DNA from: CAJPQU01 sp052170475
GTDB taxonomy: Bacteria; Bacillota; Negativicutes; Selenomonadales; Selenomonadaceae
Reading direction: 5' to 3'
DNA length: 11,857 nucleotides
Assembly: GCA_052170475.1 (NCBI GenBank)
Contig: JBQNAL010000030.1
Span: 1-11,857, forward strand
In this document: positions 1 to 8,320 of the stretch, piece by piece
How the letters are laid out: every line of letters starts with the position of its first letter
Numbering within the stretch: position 1 is the stretch's first letter
Notes under the pieces: generated by a model
The model's input: only the letters and a program-made list of their open reading frames with translations
What the model was told of the DNA's origin: nothing
The model's database searches: none
Position numbers and translations under genes: made by a program

Positions 1-2
1 CG

Positions 3-950
3 CCCGTTGGCGTTCATCGCTACACGCGCCTTGGCGACACGGTGGCGGCGCTCTTCACGAAGTATGACGCCCTCATCTTTTGCATGGCGGTGGGGATCGT
101 CGTGCGCCTCGTCGCGCCCTGCCTGAAAAGCAAGCTCACCGACCCGGCTGTCGTGGCGGTGGACGAGCAGGCGCACTACGCGATCAGCCTCCTCTCTGGC
201 CATGTGGGCGGCGCGAACCGCCTGACCGAGGCGGTGGCGGCGGCCTTGGGGGCCGTGCCGGTCATCACCACGGCGACGGACGTGAACCATCTCACGGCGC
301 CGGATCAGTTGGCGTCGGCGCTGGGCTTACGGCCGACGCCAAAGGCGGAGATACAGACGATCAACGGCGCACTCCTCGCGGGAAAGGCCGTTTCTTGGTA
401 CATCGCCGAAGGGCTGCGGCGAGCCGCTTTTTATCAAACGGCGCTGAAAAACCATGGCATCGAGGCGTCCCTTCTTCCCTTGGCGGAGATCGAGGCGCGG
501 CCGGGGCTGCAGGTCGTTTTGACGGATCGTCCCCTTCCCGAAGCGGCAGGGCGATTGTCTCTCGTGCCGCGTCGCTTGACGGCGGGAATCGGCTGCCGCC
601 AAGGCGTCTCCGAAGCGCTGATTCGCGAGGCGCTGAAAAAGGCCTGCGCGTCGATCGGACAGGACATCGAGGCGGTGTCTCTCATCGCCAGCACCGTGGT
701 GAAGAGAGAGGAGGCGGGACTCTTAGCGCTGGCGAAGGCCTTGGGCGTCGAGATCCGCTTTTATGAGAACGCGGCACTGCAGGAGAAGATCGACGTCTAC
801 CGCTTATCCGAGTCCGCCTTCGTCAAAAAGACCATCGGTGTGGGCAACGTCTCCGAGGCGGCGGCCTTGTGCGCGGTGCGTGAGGGGCGCGTGGCCCTCG
901 CCAAAACAAAATTTACGAAAGTGACGGTGGCATTAGTATGGGAAAAATAA
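3..950 (+). CDS. cbiG: CbiG, cobalt-precorrin-5A hydrolase (5'-truncated by window edge)
   Basis: CbiG opens the ring-A acetate lactone of cobalt-precorrin-5A, releasing the two-carbon C20 fragment as acetaldehyde, in the anaerobic cobalamin pathway in the cytoplasm. The frame is open from base 3, and the residues before the GTG at 42 (PVGVHRYTRLGDT) read as normal CbiG sequence, so the true start lies left of the window. About 315 residues are present of a usual 340-370. The N-terminal CbiG domain shows a GIVVR motif and SLLSGHVGGANRL. The C-terminal CbiG_C/CobE-type domain starts at GIGCRQGVS (around base 586) and contains KTIGVGNVSEAAAL and LAKTKF. The 3' end overlaps cbiH by 13 nt, so the two are probably translationally coupled. 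The family call is secure; only the 5' end is unknown. Confidence 0.93.
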   Translation, partial: PVGVHRYTRLGDTVAALFTKYDALIFCMAVGIVVRLVAPCLKSKLTDPAVVAVDEQAHYAISLLSGHVGGANRLTEAVAAALGAVPVITTATDVNHLTAPDQLASALGLRPTPKAEIQTINGALLAGKAVSWYIAEGLRRAAFYQTALKNHGIEASLLPLAEIEARPGLQVVLTDRPLPEAAGRLSLVPRRLTAGIGCRQGVSEALIREALKKACASIGQDIEAVSLIASTVVKREEAGLLALAKALGVEIRFYENAALQEKIDVYRLSESAFVKKTIGVGNVSEAAALCAVREGRVALAKTKFTKVTVALVWEK

Positions 951-1675
951 CCGCAGTGGGGCTGGGGCCGGGCGGCCAGGAGGACATGACGCCACGGGCG
1001 CTCAAGGCGATTCAGGAGGCCGAGGTCATCGCGGGCTACACGCCCTATATCAAGCTCATTGAGCCGCTGGTGGGGGATCGGGAGATCATCGGCACCGGCA
1101 TGATGCAGGAAGTGGATCGCTGCCGCTTGGCGGTGGCGTCTGCCGCTGCGGGGAAGAATACCATCATCGTGTCCAGCGGAGATTCCGGCGTGTACGGCAT
1201 GGCCGGCCTGATCTTGGAGCTTTTGGAGCAATATGACGAGGATCAGCGCCCCGAGGTGGAGATCGTCGCGGGGCTTTCTGCGGTGAACGCGGCCGCCGCC
1301 ATCTTGGGCGCACCCCTCATGCACGATTTCGCCGTCATCAGCCTCAGCGACCGCTTGACGCCGTGGGAGCTTATCAAGAAGCGGGCGGCCTACGCGGCGC
1401 AGGGGGATTTCGTCATCGCCCTCTACAATCCCAAGAGTAAATCTCGGGTCAAGAACATCGACGAGATTCACAATATCCTGCTGCAATACAAGGCCCCAGA
1501 AACGCCGGTGGGGATCGTGAAGAACGCGTCTCGTCCCGAACAGCAAAAGATTCTCTCCAACCTGCGGGACTTCACCCAAGAGGACATCGATATGTTTTCG
1601 CTGGTCATCATCGGCAACAGCAAAACCTACATTAAGGACGGCTGGATGGTCACGCCGCGCGGGTATAAATTATGA
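938..1675 (+). CDS. cbiH: CbiH/CobJ, cobalt-precorrin-3 (precorrin-3B) C17-methyltransferase
   Basis: This SAM-dependent methyltransferase methylates C17 and drives ring contraction, giving the delta-lactone cobalt-precorrin-4, two steps before CbiG acts. The 245-residue length is typical of a single-domain CbiH. Visible tetrapyrrole-methylase motifs are VGLGPGG near residues 7-13 followed by DMTPRAL, VIAGYTPYIKL, SSGDSGVYGMAGL in the middle, and VAGLSAVNAAAA and FVIALYNPKSKSR in the second half. The ATG at 938 lies inside the end of cbiG (13-nt overlap), with a modest GGTGG about 8 nt upstream. The stop shares an ATGA with cbiJ. CobJ of the aerobic pathway is homologous, but the surrounding cbi genes (cbiG, cbiC, cbiA) place this one in the anaerobic route. 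Confidence 0.95.
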   Translation: MGKITAVGLGPGGQEDMTPRALKAIQEAEVIAGYTPYIKLIEPLVGDREIIGTGMMQEVDRCRLAVASAAAGKNTIIVSSGDSGVYGMAGLILELLEQYDEDQRPEVEIVAGLSAVNAAAAILGAPLMHDFAVISLSDRLTPWELIKKRAAYAAQGDFVIALYNPKSKSRVKNIDEIHNILLQYKAPETPVGIVKNASRPEQQKILSNLRDFTQEDIDMFSLVIIGNSKTYIKDGWMVTPRGYKL

Positions 1676-2442
1676 TTTTCATTGCCGCCGGGACGCAGGA
1701 TGGCCGGGCGTTGGCCGGACGCCTTCTCAAGGCTGGCTATGCGGTGATCGCCTCCGTGGTCAGCAGCTACGGGGAAAAACTTTTGGAAGCGTACCCGGGT
1801 CTTCTCATCAACGACAAACCGCTGGATGAAGAGGGGCTGACGGCGTATCTGCAGGAAAAGGGCGTGAAGCTCTTCGTCGACGCCAGTCACCCCTATGCGG
1901 CCAACGTATCCCAGAACGCCATGAAGGCCTGCCGCCGCCTTTCGCTCCCGTATCTTCGCTATGAGCGGCAAAGCGTGTCGGTGGCTTACGACAGGGTTTA
2001 CACGGCGGAAAGCTACGATGAGGCGGCGGAAAAAGCGGGGGCGCTCGGGCATCGCGTTTTCCTCACCACCGGTAGCCGAAACGTCCGCGCGTTTACCGAA
2101 TCTCCTGCGCTTAAAGATCATGAGATCATCGTCCGCATCCTGCCCACCGCCGACGTGATCGCGGAGATGGAGGCGCTTGGTCTGACGCCGAAGCAGATCG
2201 TCGCTCTGCAGGGGCCATTTTCCACGGAGCTCAACGTGGCGCTCTACCGGCAGTATCAAGCCGACGTCGTCGTGACGAAAAACAGCGGTGAGATCGGCGG
2301 GACGGATACGAAGCTGGATGCTGCCGCGGCCTTGGGGCTGCCCGTGGTGATGATCGACCGGCCCCGCATCGCTTATGATCAGGTCGTCTACACCTTTGAC
2401 GACGTGTTACAGTTCGTGGCAGAGAAGCTGCCCGAGAAATGA
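1672..2442 (+). CDS. cbiJ: CbiJ/CobK, cobalt-precorrin-6A reductase
   Basis: This enzyme reduces cobalt-precorrin-6A to cobalt-precorrin-6B with a nicotinamide nucleotide, before CbiE/CbiT methylation and decarboxylation. It is 256 residues long, normal for the family. The N-terminus IFIAAGTQDGRALAGRLL is the family's nucleotide-binding opening. Other family segments are FVDASHPYAANVSQNA (about residues 66-81), LPYLRYER, VFLTTGSRN, LPTADVI, IVALQGPFS and VVTKNSGEIGGTDTKLDAA near the C-terminus. The ATG shares a 4-nt ATGA overlap with the cbiH stop, which suggests translational coupling. Ten bases separate its stop from cbiC. No oddity is seen. Confidence 0.94.
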   Translation: MIFIAAGTQDGRALAGRLLKAGYAVIASVVSSYGEKLLEAYPGLLINDKPLDEEGLTAYLQEKGVKLFVDASHPYAANVSQNAMKACRRLSLPYLRYERQSVSVAYDRVYTAESYDEAAEKAGALGHRVFLTTGSRNVRAFTESPALKDHEIIVRILPTADVIAEMEALGLTPKQIVALQGPFSTELNVALYRQYQADVVVTKNSGEIGGTDTKLDAAAALGLPVVMIDRPRIAYDQVVYTFDDVLQFVAEKLPEK

Positions 2443-2446
2443 GGGA
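2441..2446 (+). promoter_or_regulatory. Ribosome binding site deciding the cbiC start
   Basis: GAGGGA lies 6 nt before the ATG at 2453 and overlaps the cbiJ stop. An in-frame ATG at 2375 has no such signal, would overlap cbiJ by 68 nt and would add 26 residues unlike CbiC. The start at 2453 is therefore chosen. Confidence 0.75.
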
Positions 2447-2452
2447 AAAATC

Positions 2453-3085
2453 ATGGAATTTATCAAAGAACCGATGGACATCGAGAACAAGAGCATGGAG
2501 ATCATCGCCCCCCATTTGGCGGATCTCCATCTGAGCGAGGCGGAGACGAAGGTGTATTCCCGGATGATCCACGCATCGGGCGATGTGGAGTACGCGCCCT
2601 TCATCCGCCTGCACCCGCAGGCCATCGCGGCGGCACAGGAAGCGCTCAAAAAGGGCTGCAACATCTATACGGACGTGGAGATGGTGCGCACGGGCATTCA
2701 CAAGGCATCCTTCAACCGCTACGGCGGCAAGATCGAGTGCCGGGTGGCGGATCCCGAGATCGCGGAAATCGCCAAGAAGGAGGGGATCACCCGCTCCATG
2801 GCGGCGATGCGCGCCTTCGGCAAGGCACTGGCCGGTTCCATCGTCGCCATCGGCAACGCGCCCACGGCTCTCTTTGAGGTGCTGCGGATGATCGAGGAGG
2901 AGAACATCCTTCCCGCCGTGGTCATCGGCATCCCCGTCGGCTTCGTGGGCGCGGCGGATTCAAAAAAAGAATTGGCGGACAACACGAAGGTGCCGTACAT
3001 CACGGTGGAGGGGACGAAGGGCGGCAGTCCCATCGCCGCCTCGGCCATCAACGCCATCATGTACCTTTTGGACAACAGAAGGTGA
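2453..3085 (+). CDS. cbiC: CbiC/CobH, cobalt-precorrin-8 methylmutase
   Basis: CbiC moves the methyl group from C11 to C12 of cobalt-precorrin-8, giving cobyrinate, the substrate of CbiA. The protein is 210 residues, the usual size. H40 in SRMIHASGDVEY matches the catalytic histidine known from CobH (His43 there). Other family stretches are DVEMVRTGI, SMAAMRAFGKALAGSIVAIG, NAPTALFEVL, VIGIPVGFVGAADSK and a C-terminal EGTKGGSPIAASAIN. The start at 2453 is set by a GAGGGA site 6 nt upstream, not by the longer in-frame extension. It lies 10 nt after cbiJ and 3 nt before cbiA, in the middle of a single transcription unit. Confidence 0.95.
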   Translation: MEFIKEPMDIENKSMEIIAPHLADLHLSEAETKVYSRMIHASGDVEYAPFIRLHPQAIAAAQEALKKGCNIYTDVEMVRTGIHKASFNRYGGKIECRVADPEIAEIAKKEGITRSMAAMRAFGKALAGSIVAIGNAPTALFEVLRMIEEENILPAVVIGIPVGFVGAADSKKELADNTKVPYITVEGTKGGSPIAASAINAIMYLLDNRR

Positions 3086-3088
3086 GCC

Positions 3089-4480
3089 ATGGCGGATTGG
3101 CATATCCCGCGCGTGGTGATCGCGGCCACGCAGAGCGGATCGGGAAAGACCACCATCGTTACGGGGCTTTTGGCGGCGCTGCGGGCGCGGGGGCTGCGCG
3201 TGCAGTCCTACAAGATCGGTCCCGATTACATTGATCCCGGCTATCACGCTTTGGCAAGCGGTCATCCGGCGCACAATTTAGACACTTGGCTCATGTCGGA
3301 GGAAAAGGCACGCGACATCTTCTGCCGGACGGCAGAGGATGCGGACATCGCCGTGATCGAGGGCGTCATGGGTCTCTATGACGGCGGCACGAAGGGGATC
3401 AGCTCCACCGCTGCCGTGGCGAAGCTCTTGGACGCGCCCGTGCTTCTCGTCATCAACGCCAAGGCCATGGGGGAGTCTGCGGCGGCGCTGGCGCTCGGCT
3501 TTCGCGCTTACGATCCGGCGGTGCGCCTATCGGGTGTCATTTTGAACCGGCTGGGGTCGGATACGCACCGCGCCATGATCGAGGAGGCCATGGCGCATCT
3601 CGACGTGCCCGTCTATGGCGCGGTGCGCCGCGACGAGAAGCTGACGCTCCCGGAGCGCCACTTGGGTCTTTTGCCGGCGGAGGAGAACGCGCGGGATCGC
3701 GAGACGGTGGCCGCCATCGGGCAGGCCGTGGGGACGCAGGTGGATTTAGCCGGGATCGAGGTCTTGGCCAAGACTGCGCCGGACATTCCCCGGGGCGAGG
3801 AGAGACAGCGACCCGCCGAGGTGCGCGCCCGCATCGCCGTGGCGAAGGATGAGGCCTTTTCCTTTTACTATCCCGAAAGCCTGCGCGTCTTGGAGGACTT
3901 CGGGGCGGAGATCCTGCCCTTCAGCCCCCTTCACGATGCGGCGCTGCCGGAGGCGGACGGCCTCCTCTTGGGGGGCGGATTCCCCGAGATGTTTTCCGCC
4001 GATCTCTACGCCAACGAAGGGATGCGTCAATCTATCCGCCGGGCGTCGGCGGCGGGGATGCCTGTCTACGCCGAGTGCGGCGGCTACATGTACCTCATGG
4101 AGAAGATGATCGATTTTTCAGGGCAACCCTTTCCCATGTTGGGGATCGTCCCCGGCACCGTGGAGATGAATAAACGCCTCCAGACCGTGGGCTACGTCGA
4201 GGCCGTCACCTTGCGGGACACGGTGCTCGGTGCGGCGGGCATCCGATTGAAGGGGCATGAGTTCCATTTTTCTTCGGAGCAGACCTTGCCGCCGGAAGAA
4301 GAGGCGGCGTATCCCCGCGCGTTTCGGCTGCAAAAGATGCGCCGTCCTGCGCCCTATGACGCCGGATACGCGAAGGGGAACATTGTGGGTTCCTATCTCC
4401 ATCTTCATTTTGCGGGCTGTCCACAAGCGGCGGAGGCTTTTGTCGCGGCCTGTGAAACGTATCGCCGACGGGAGGCTTGA
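3089..4480 (+). CDS. cbiA: CbiA, cobyrinate a,c-diamide synthase
   Basis: CbiA uses ATP and glutamine to amidate the a and c acetate side chains of cobyrinate. At 463 residues it has the family's two-domain form. The N-terminal synthetase domain has a P-loop-like AATQSGSGKTT at residues 12-22, then YKIGPDYIDPGYH and EGVMGLYDGG. The C-terminal class I glutamine amidotransferase domain has GLLLGGGFPE, the nucleophile C330 in AECGGYMYL, and the histidine segment GSYLHLHF (H438/H440). AAGGTGA sits just before the ATG, which follows the cbiC stop by 3 nt. CobB of the aerobic pathway is the homologue acting on hydrogenobyrinate; the cbi context favours CbiA. Confidence 0.96.
   Translation: MADWHIPRVVIAATQSGSGKTTIVTGLLAALRARGLRVQSYKIGPDYIDPGYHALASGHPAHNLDTWLMSEEKARDIFCRTAEDADIAVIEGVMGLYDGGTKGISSTAAVAKLLDAPVLLVINAKAMGESAAALALGFRAYDPAVRLSGVILNRLGSDTHRAMIEEAMAHLDVPVYGAVRRDEKLTLPERHLGLLPAEENARDRETVAAIGQAVGTQVDLAGIEVLAKTAPDIPRGEERQRPAEVRARIAVAKDEAFSFYYPESLRVLEDFGAEILPFSPLHDAALPEADGLLLGGGFPEMFSADLYANEGMRQSIRRASAAGMPVYAECGGYMYLMEKMIDFSGQPFPMLGIVPGTVEMNKRLQTVGYVEAVTLRDTVLGAAGIRLKGHEFHFSSEQTLPPEEEAAYPRAFRLQKMRRPAPYDAGYAKGNIVGSYLHLHFAGCPQAAEAFVAACETYRRREA
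4471..4475 (+). promoter_or_regulatory. Ribosome binding site deciding the cobU start
   Basis: GGAGG lies 7 nt before the GTG at 4483. The in-frame TTG at 4477 would sit only 1 nt after it, too close to be used. This supports a GTG start, 2 nt after the cbiA stop. Confidence 0.75.
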
Positions 4481-4482
4481 CC

Positions 4483-5046
4483 GTGGGAAAAATCGTTTTG
4501 GTCACCGGGGGCGCGCGAAGCGGCAAGAGCCGCTTCGCTGAGACCTATGCCGCTCGCCATGGGGAGCGCGTGGCCTACATCGCGACGGCGGAAGTCTACG
4601 ACGAGGAGATGGCCTTTCGCGTCAAGCTCCATCGAAAGCGCCGCCCGGCGGAATGGCAGACCTACGAAGCCCCCTTTGACGCTCACGAGGCGATGCAAAA
4701 AGCGGGGGAGGCACACGACATGCTCCTCTTCGACTGCCTGACCCTTTACGTCAGCAATCTCCTCTGCTCTCTGGACAGCATCGAGGACTCGGATCGCAAC
4801 TATCTTTTGGCGCAGGACAAGGTGGAACGGCTCATCCAAGCGGCGAAGGCACATCGGGGGACGGTGATCTTCGTCACGAATGAAGTGGGCAGCGGCATCG
4901 TGCCGGAAAACCATCTATCCCGCGAGTATCGTGACATCGCGGGCATCGTCAACCAATGGATGGGGCGAGCGGCGGACGAAGTGTATCTCGTGGCCTGCGG
5001 GCTGGCGGTGAACCTCAAAAAATTTGCGGAAAATGGGGAGGAATGA
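4483..5046 (+). CDS. cobU: CobU, adenosylcobinamide kinase / adenosylcobinamide-phosphate guanylyltransferase
   Basis: This bifunctional enzyme phosphorylates adenosylcobinamide and transfers GMP from GTP to the phosphate, giving AdoCbi-GDP for CobS. From the GTG start it is 187 residues, typical of the family. The Walker A motif GGARSGKS is near the N-terminus (residues 9-16), followed by AYIATAEVYDEEM. H50 in KLHRKRRPAEW matches the histidine guanylylated in Salmonella CobU. The B motif LLFDCLTLYVSNLL and the conserved VTNEVGSGIVPE and AGIVNQWMGRAADEVYLVACGL follow. It sits between the two amidases cbiA and cbiP although its step comes later, a common order in fermentative anaerobes. The start is set by GGAGG 7 nt upstream. 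Confidence 0.95.
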   Translation: MGKIVLVTGGARSGKSRFAETYAARHGERVAYIATAEVYDEEMAFRVKLHRKRRPAEWQTYEAPFDAHEAMQKAGEAHDMLLFDCLTLYVSNLLCSLDSIEDSDRNYLLAQDKVERLIQAAKAHRGTVIFVTNEVGSGIVPENHLSREYRDIAGIVNQWMGRAADEVYLVACGLAVNLKKFAENGEE

Positions 5047-5052
5047 TCAGCG

Positions 5053-6585
5053 ATGGCGACCTGTATCATGATGCAGGGGACGAGTTCTCATGTGGGAAAA
5101 AGCATCCTCGTGACGGCTCTTTGCCGCATTTTTTATCAGGACGGGCTGCACGTCGTTCCCTTCAAGGCGCAGAACATGGCACTCAATTCCTATGTGACCA
5201 GGGACGGCAAGGAGATGGGGCGCGCACAGGTGGCGCAGGCGGAAGCGGCGGGATTGGAACCCATGGTGGAGATGAACCCCGTCCTCTTAAAGCCCACGGG
5301 AAATTCCTGCTCCCAGGTGGTGCTCATGGGGAAGCCGGTGGGGAACATGTCGGCGCGGGAATACCATAAGGGCTATTCCGTCAAGCTCTTTGAGGAGGTC
5401 AAGGCGGCGCTGGCGCATTTGCAGCAGGAATACGATGTCGTGGTCATCGAGGGGGCGGGCAGCCCGGCGGAGGTCAATCTCCGGGACAACGACATCGTGA
5501 ACATGCGGGTCGCCCGCCACCTCCAAGCGCCGGTACTCCTCATCGCCGACATCGACCGGGGCGGGGCTTTGGCGTCTCTGGTGGGGACGCTGGCTCTTCT
5601 CACCGAGGAGGAGCGAGCCTTGGTGAAGGGGCTGATCATCAACAAATTTCGGGGTGACGTGACCCTTCTCCAACCGGCGGTGGATTTTTTGGAGGAAAAA
5701 ACGGGCAAGCCCGTCTTGGGCATCGTGCCGCATATCGAAAACATCGGGATCGACGATGAGGATTCTGTCTCCTTGGAAGAAAAGCAAGCGGATCGAAAGG
5801 AGCGGGATCTCCACATCGCCGTCCTGCGCACGCCGAAGATCTCGAATTTCACGGATTTCGACTGTCTGGCGGGCGAAGCGGACGTGTCGCTCTACTATGT
5901 GACGGAGGTGCGGGAGCTGGGGCAGCCCGATCTCATCCTGCTACCGGGGAGCAAGAACACGACGGAGGACATGATGTACCTGCGCGATTCGGGGATGGAA
6001 GCGGCCATCCGGGAGGCGGTGTCGGCGGGAACGCCCCTCATGGGCATCTGCGGCGGCTATCAAATGTTGGGGGAGGAGATTCGCGATCCCCATCATACGG
6101 AGTCGAATCACGACGGGGTGAAGGGCATGGGCTTTTTGGCGATGACGACGACGTTTAGCCCAGAGAAGCTCACGTCGCAAGTGGAAGCGGACTGCCGGGA
6201 TTGGCTCTTCTTGGGCGCGAAGATCTCCGCGACGGGGCTGAAGGGCTACGAGATCCACATGGGCGAAACGGTCTTTACGGGCAGCGACGACTGCCATCCT
6301 TTGACCATCACCCAGCGGGCGGGGAAGGCGTGCGCGGTGGCCGAGGGGACGGGTCGCGCCGACGGGCGGATCTTCGGGACGTACATTCATGGGATCTTCG
6401 ATCACGACGATTTCCGTCGGCAGATCCTCAATGTCCTGCGGCAAAGGAAGGGATTAGCGCCCCTTGCCAGCACCCGCAGCGTGGCGGCGGAAAAGCAGCG
6501 CAGCTACGATCAGCTGGCGGATGTCGTCCGACGCAGCCTCGACATGGATAAAATACGCGCTATCATGGGCTTGGGCGCGAAATGA
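5053..6585 (+). CDS. cbiP: CbiP/CobQ, adenosylcobyric acid synthase
   Basis: CbiP amidates the b, d, e and g side chains of adenosylcobyrinate a,c-diamide with ATP and glutamine, giving adenosylcobyric acid for CbiB. It is 510 residues, normal for the family. The N-terminal synthetase domain starts with the modified P-loop MQGTSSHVGKS, followed by PFKAQNMALNSYVT, VVIEGAGSPAEVNL and LIADIDRGGALASL. The C-terminal amidotransferase domain has ILLPGSKNTTED, the nucleophile C333 in GICGGYQMLG and the histidine in FGTYIHGIFD. GGGGAGGA lies about 11 nt before the ATG. It starts 6 nt after cobU and ends in an ATGA overlap with cbiB, the next enzyme in the pathway. Confidence 0.96.
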   Translation: MATCIMMQGTSSHVGKSILVTALCRIFYQDGLHVVPFKAQNMALNSYVTRDGKEMGRAQVAQAEAAGLEPMVEMNPVLLKPTGNSCSQVVLMGKPVGNMSAREYHKGYSVKLFEEVKAALAHLQQEYDVVVIEGAGSPAEVNLRDNDIVNMRVARHLQAPVLLIADIDRGGALASLVGTLALLTEEERALVKGLIINKFRGDVTLLQPAVDFLEEKTGKPVLGIVPHIENIGIDDEDSVSLEEKQADRKERDLHIAVLRTPKISNFTDFDCLAGEADVSLYYVTEVRELGQPDLILLPGSKNTTEDMMYLRDSGMEAAIREAVSAGTPLMGICGGYQMLGEEIRDPHHTESNHDGVKGMGFLAMTTTFSPEKLTSQVEADCRDWLFLGAKISATGLKGYEIHMGETVFTGSDDCHPLTITQRAGKACAVAEGTGRADGRIFGTYIHGIFDHDDFRRQILNVLRQRKGLAPLASTRSVAAEKQRSYDQLADVVRRSLDMDKIRAIMGLGAK

Positions 6586-7538
6586 ACGTCGGCGTTTTAG
6601 CCTTCGCGATGGATTGTCTCATCGGCGATCCACGGTCAAAGCTCCACCCCGTCGTCCTCATGGGGAACCTCATCGCCGCGTTGGAAAAATGGCTGTACCG
6701 CCCGGCAGACGGGGACAGACAAAAATTTTGTCGGGGGCTTTTCCTCATGCTCTCGGTGCTGGCGATCTGCTATGGTGCCGCCGCCGGCATCGTCTACGGC
6801 GTCCGAAGCCTTGGTATCCCGTATCTTTCTTGGGGCATCGAGGCGCTCCTTTTGAGCTTTACCATCTCCCCGCGCAGCTTGGCGGAGGCGGGGCGGGAGA
6901 TACAGGGCTATTTGGCGGCGGGAGATCTGGCGAACGCCCGGGTCAAGGTGGGCTGGATCGTGGGTCGCGACACGGCGCAGATGAGCGCACCGGAGGTCAC
7001 CCGCGCCACGGTGGAGACGATTTCGGAAAATATCGTGGATGGCGTCATCTCCCCGCTTTTTTTCTTTTTCTTGGGCGGCGTGCCGCTGGCCGTGGCCTAT
7101 CGCGCCGCGAATACGATGGACTCCATGATCGGCTATAAAAATGAGAAGTACCTTTTCTTCGGCCGGGCGGCGGCGCGCGCCGACGACGCATGGAACTATC
7201 TCCCCGCCCGGCTCACGGGGCTGCTCCTCGTCTTTTCGGCGTGGCTCCTCCGCTACGACGGGCGCGGCGCGTGGCGCATGATGCGCCGCGACGCAGCCAA
7301 ACATCCAAGCCCCAACGGCGGCTTCACGGAGGCGACGGTCGCAGGTGCGCTGGGCATTCGCTTGGGCGGTCTGAACTCGTATTTCGGACGGCCTTCTTTT
7401 CGTACCTATATGGGAGAGCCACGGCAGGAGCTGTCGCCGCGGCATATTTCCGATGCGATCCGCCTGATGTACGCGGCGACGATCTTGTTTTTGCTGCTTG
7501 GCTCCGGCGCTCTTTGGTGGGGGAGGCACGGGCTATGA
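6582..7538 (+). CDS. cbiB: CbiB, adenosylcobinamide-phosphate synthase
   Basis: CbiB is a membrane protein that joins the aminopropanol moiety (as the O-phosphate in organisms with CobD) to the f side chain of adenosylcobyric acid. It has 318 residues. Hydrophobic stretches at about 52-75, 82-103, 160-183, 208-225 and 296-313 fit an inner-membrane protein. Family motifs are DCLIGDPRSKLHPVVLMG near the N-terminus, SENIVDGVISPLF at about 148-160, AANTMDSMIGYKNEKY, ADDAWNYLPARLT and SPNGGFTEATVAGALGIRLGG. It overlaps cbiP by 4 nt (ATGA) and cobS by 4 nt. In alpha-proteobacterial nomenclature the same protein is called CobD; it is not the decarboxylase at the end of this operon. Confidence 0.95.
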   Translation: MNVGVLAFAMDCLIGDPRSKLHPVVLMGNLIAALEKWLYRPADGDRQKFCRGLFLMLSVLAICYGAAAGIVYGVRSLGIPYLSWGIEALLLSFTISPRSLAEAGREIQGYLAAGDLANARVKVGWIVGRDTAQMSAPEVTRATVETISENIVDGVISPLFFFFLGGVPLAVAYRAANTMDSMIGYKNEKYLFFGRAAARADDAWNYLPARLTGLLLVFSAWLLRYDGRGAWRMMRRDAAKHPSPNGGFTEATVAGALGIRLGGLNSYFGRPSFRTYMGEPRQELSPRHISDAIRLMYAATILFLLLGSGALWWGRHGL

Positions 7539-8305
7539 GGGCATTTTTTATCGGTTTGCAGTTTTTGACGCGCCTCTCCATCGTCCATCAGGAGAATTGG
7601 ACGGCGGAAGATTTTGGCCGCAGCGTCAAGTTTTTCCCCTTGATCGGGGCGGTACTGGGTCTTCTCTACGCCGGTGCGGCCTACGGGATGCTCCTCTTCC
7701 TCCCGTCCCTCGGTGTCGTCCTGCCGCCCCACGTCGCCTCGGTGATCCTCTTGCTCTTGCCGCCGCTCCTGACGGGGGGGCTTCACTGCGATGGCTTCAT
7801 GGACACCATGGACGGCGTTTTTTCCGGGCGGGATCGGGAAAAAATGCTCTCGATCATGAAGGACAGCCGCGTGGGAGCCAACGGCGTCTTCGGCTTCGTC
7901 CTCCTCATGCTCTTGGAGTGGGCGATCCTGCTGGATCTTTTTCCCAGGCCGGAGTTTCTCCTCCCGGCGCTTTTTCTCATGCCCATCATCGCCCGATTGA
8001 TGATGACCGGGGCGGTAGCGCTCTATCCATACGCCCGCCCGGAAGGGCTGGGAAAGGCCTTCGCCGCCTATACCGATGGTCGGACGGTGGCCTTCGCCGC
8101 ACTGTCGGCGCTGTGTTTCCTCCTTCCCTTCGGCTGGGTCGCCGCCGCCGCGCTCATCGTCAGCCTCCTCTTTACGGCGTTTTTCGCCTCCTTTGTGATC
8201 AAGAAGCTGGGAGGGCTGACGGGGGATATTTACGGGGCTGTGACCACGCTGAACGAAGGCTTGGTGCTGCTGACCTTTTTGGTCAGTGCCGCCATCCTTC
8301 GCTGA
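7535..8305 (+). CDS. cobS: CobS, adenosylcobinamide-GDP ribazoletransferase (cobalamin synthase)
   Basis: CobS condenses AdoCbi-GDP with alpha-ribazole (or its phosphate) at the membrane, the nucleotide-loop closing step. The protein has 256 residues and is largely hydrophobic, with segments at about 32-58, 62-80, 117-136, 140-160, 185-222 and 240-255. The signature metal/phosphate motif DGFMDTMDG is at 86-94, with GRDREKMLSIMKDSRVG just after, and the C-terminal GDIYGAVTTLNE at about 230-241 is family-typical. The ATG at 7535 shares ATGA with the cbiB stop and has GGGAGG 8 nt upstream (7521-7526). The frame stays open back to 7190, but that extension lies over cbiB and is not family-like, so the short start is used. 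Confidence 0.95.
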   Translation: MRAFFIGLQFLTRLSIVHQENWTAEDFGRSVKFFPLIGAVLGLLYAGAAYGMLLFLPSLGVVLPPHVASVILLLLPPLLTGGLHCDGFMDTMDGVFSGRDREKMLSIMKDSRVGANGVFGFVLLMLLEWAILLDLFPRPEFLLPALFLMPIIARLMMTGAVALYPYARPEGLGKAFAAYTDGRTVAFAALSALCFLLPFGWVAAAALIVSLLFTAFFASFVIKKLGGLTGDIYGAVTTLNEGLVLLTFLVSAAILR

Positions 8306-8312
8306 GAGGGGG
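8305..8312 (+). promoter_or_regulatory. Ribosome binding site deciding the pduX-like start
   Basis: AGAGGGGG lies 8 nt before the GTG at 8321. The in-frame GTG at 8312 falls on the site itself, so it is unlikely to be the start. The site overlaps the last base of the cobS stop codon. Confidence 0.6.
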
Positions 8313-8320
8313 TGGACGCT

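Noticed and set aside
42..44. GTG at 42 as the start of cbiG
   Set aside because: In-frame CbiG-like residues continue upstream to the window edge, and a start here would cut off the N-terminal part of the domain.
2375..2452. Longer start for cbiC
   Set aside because: Overlaps the end of cbiJ and lacks a ribosome site, while ATG 2453 has GAGGGA at the right distance.
6636..7529. A 297-codon - strand frame inside cbiB
   Set aside because: Fully antisense to a clear CbiB, rich in H/R/P, no recognisable motif or start signal.
7190..7534. N-terminal extension of cobS by 115 codons
   Set aside because: Lies over cbiB in another frame and is not CobS-like; the start at 7535 has a good ribosome site and the normal family length.
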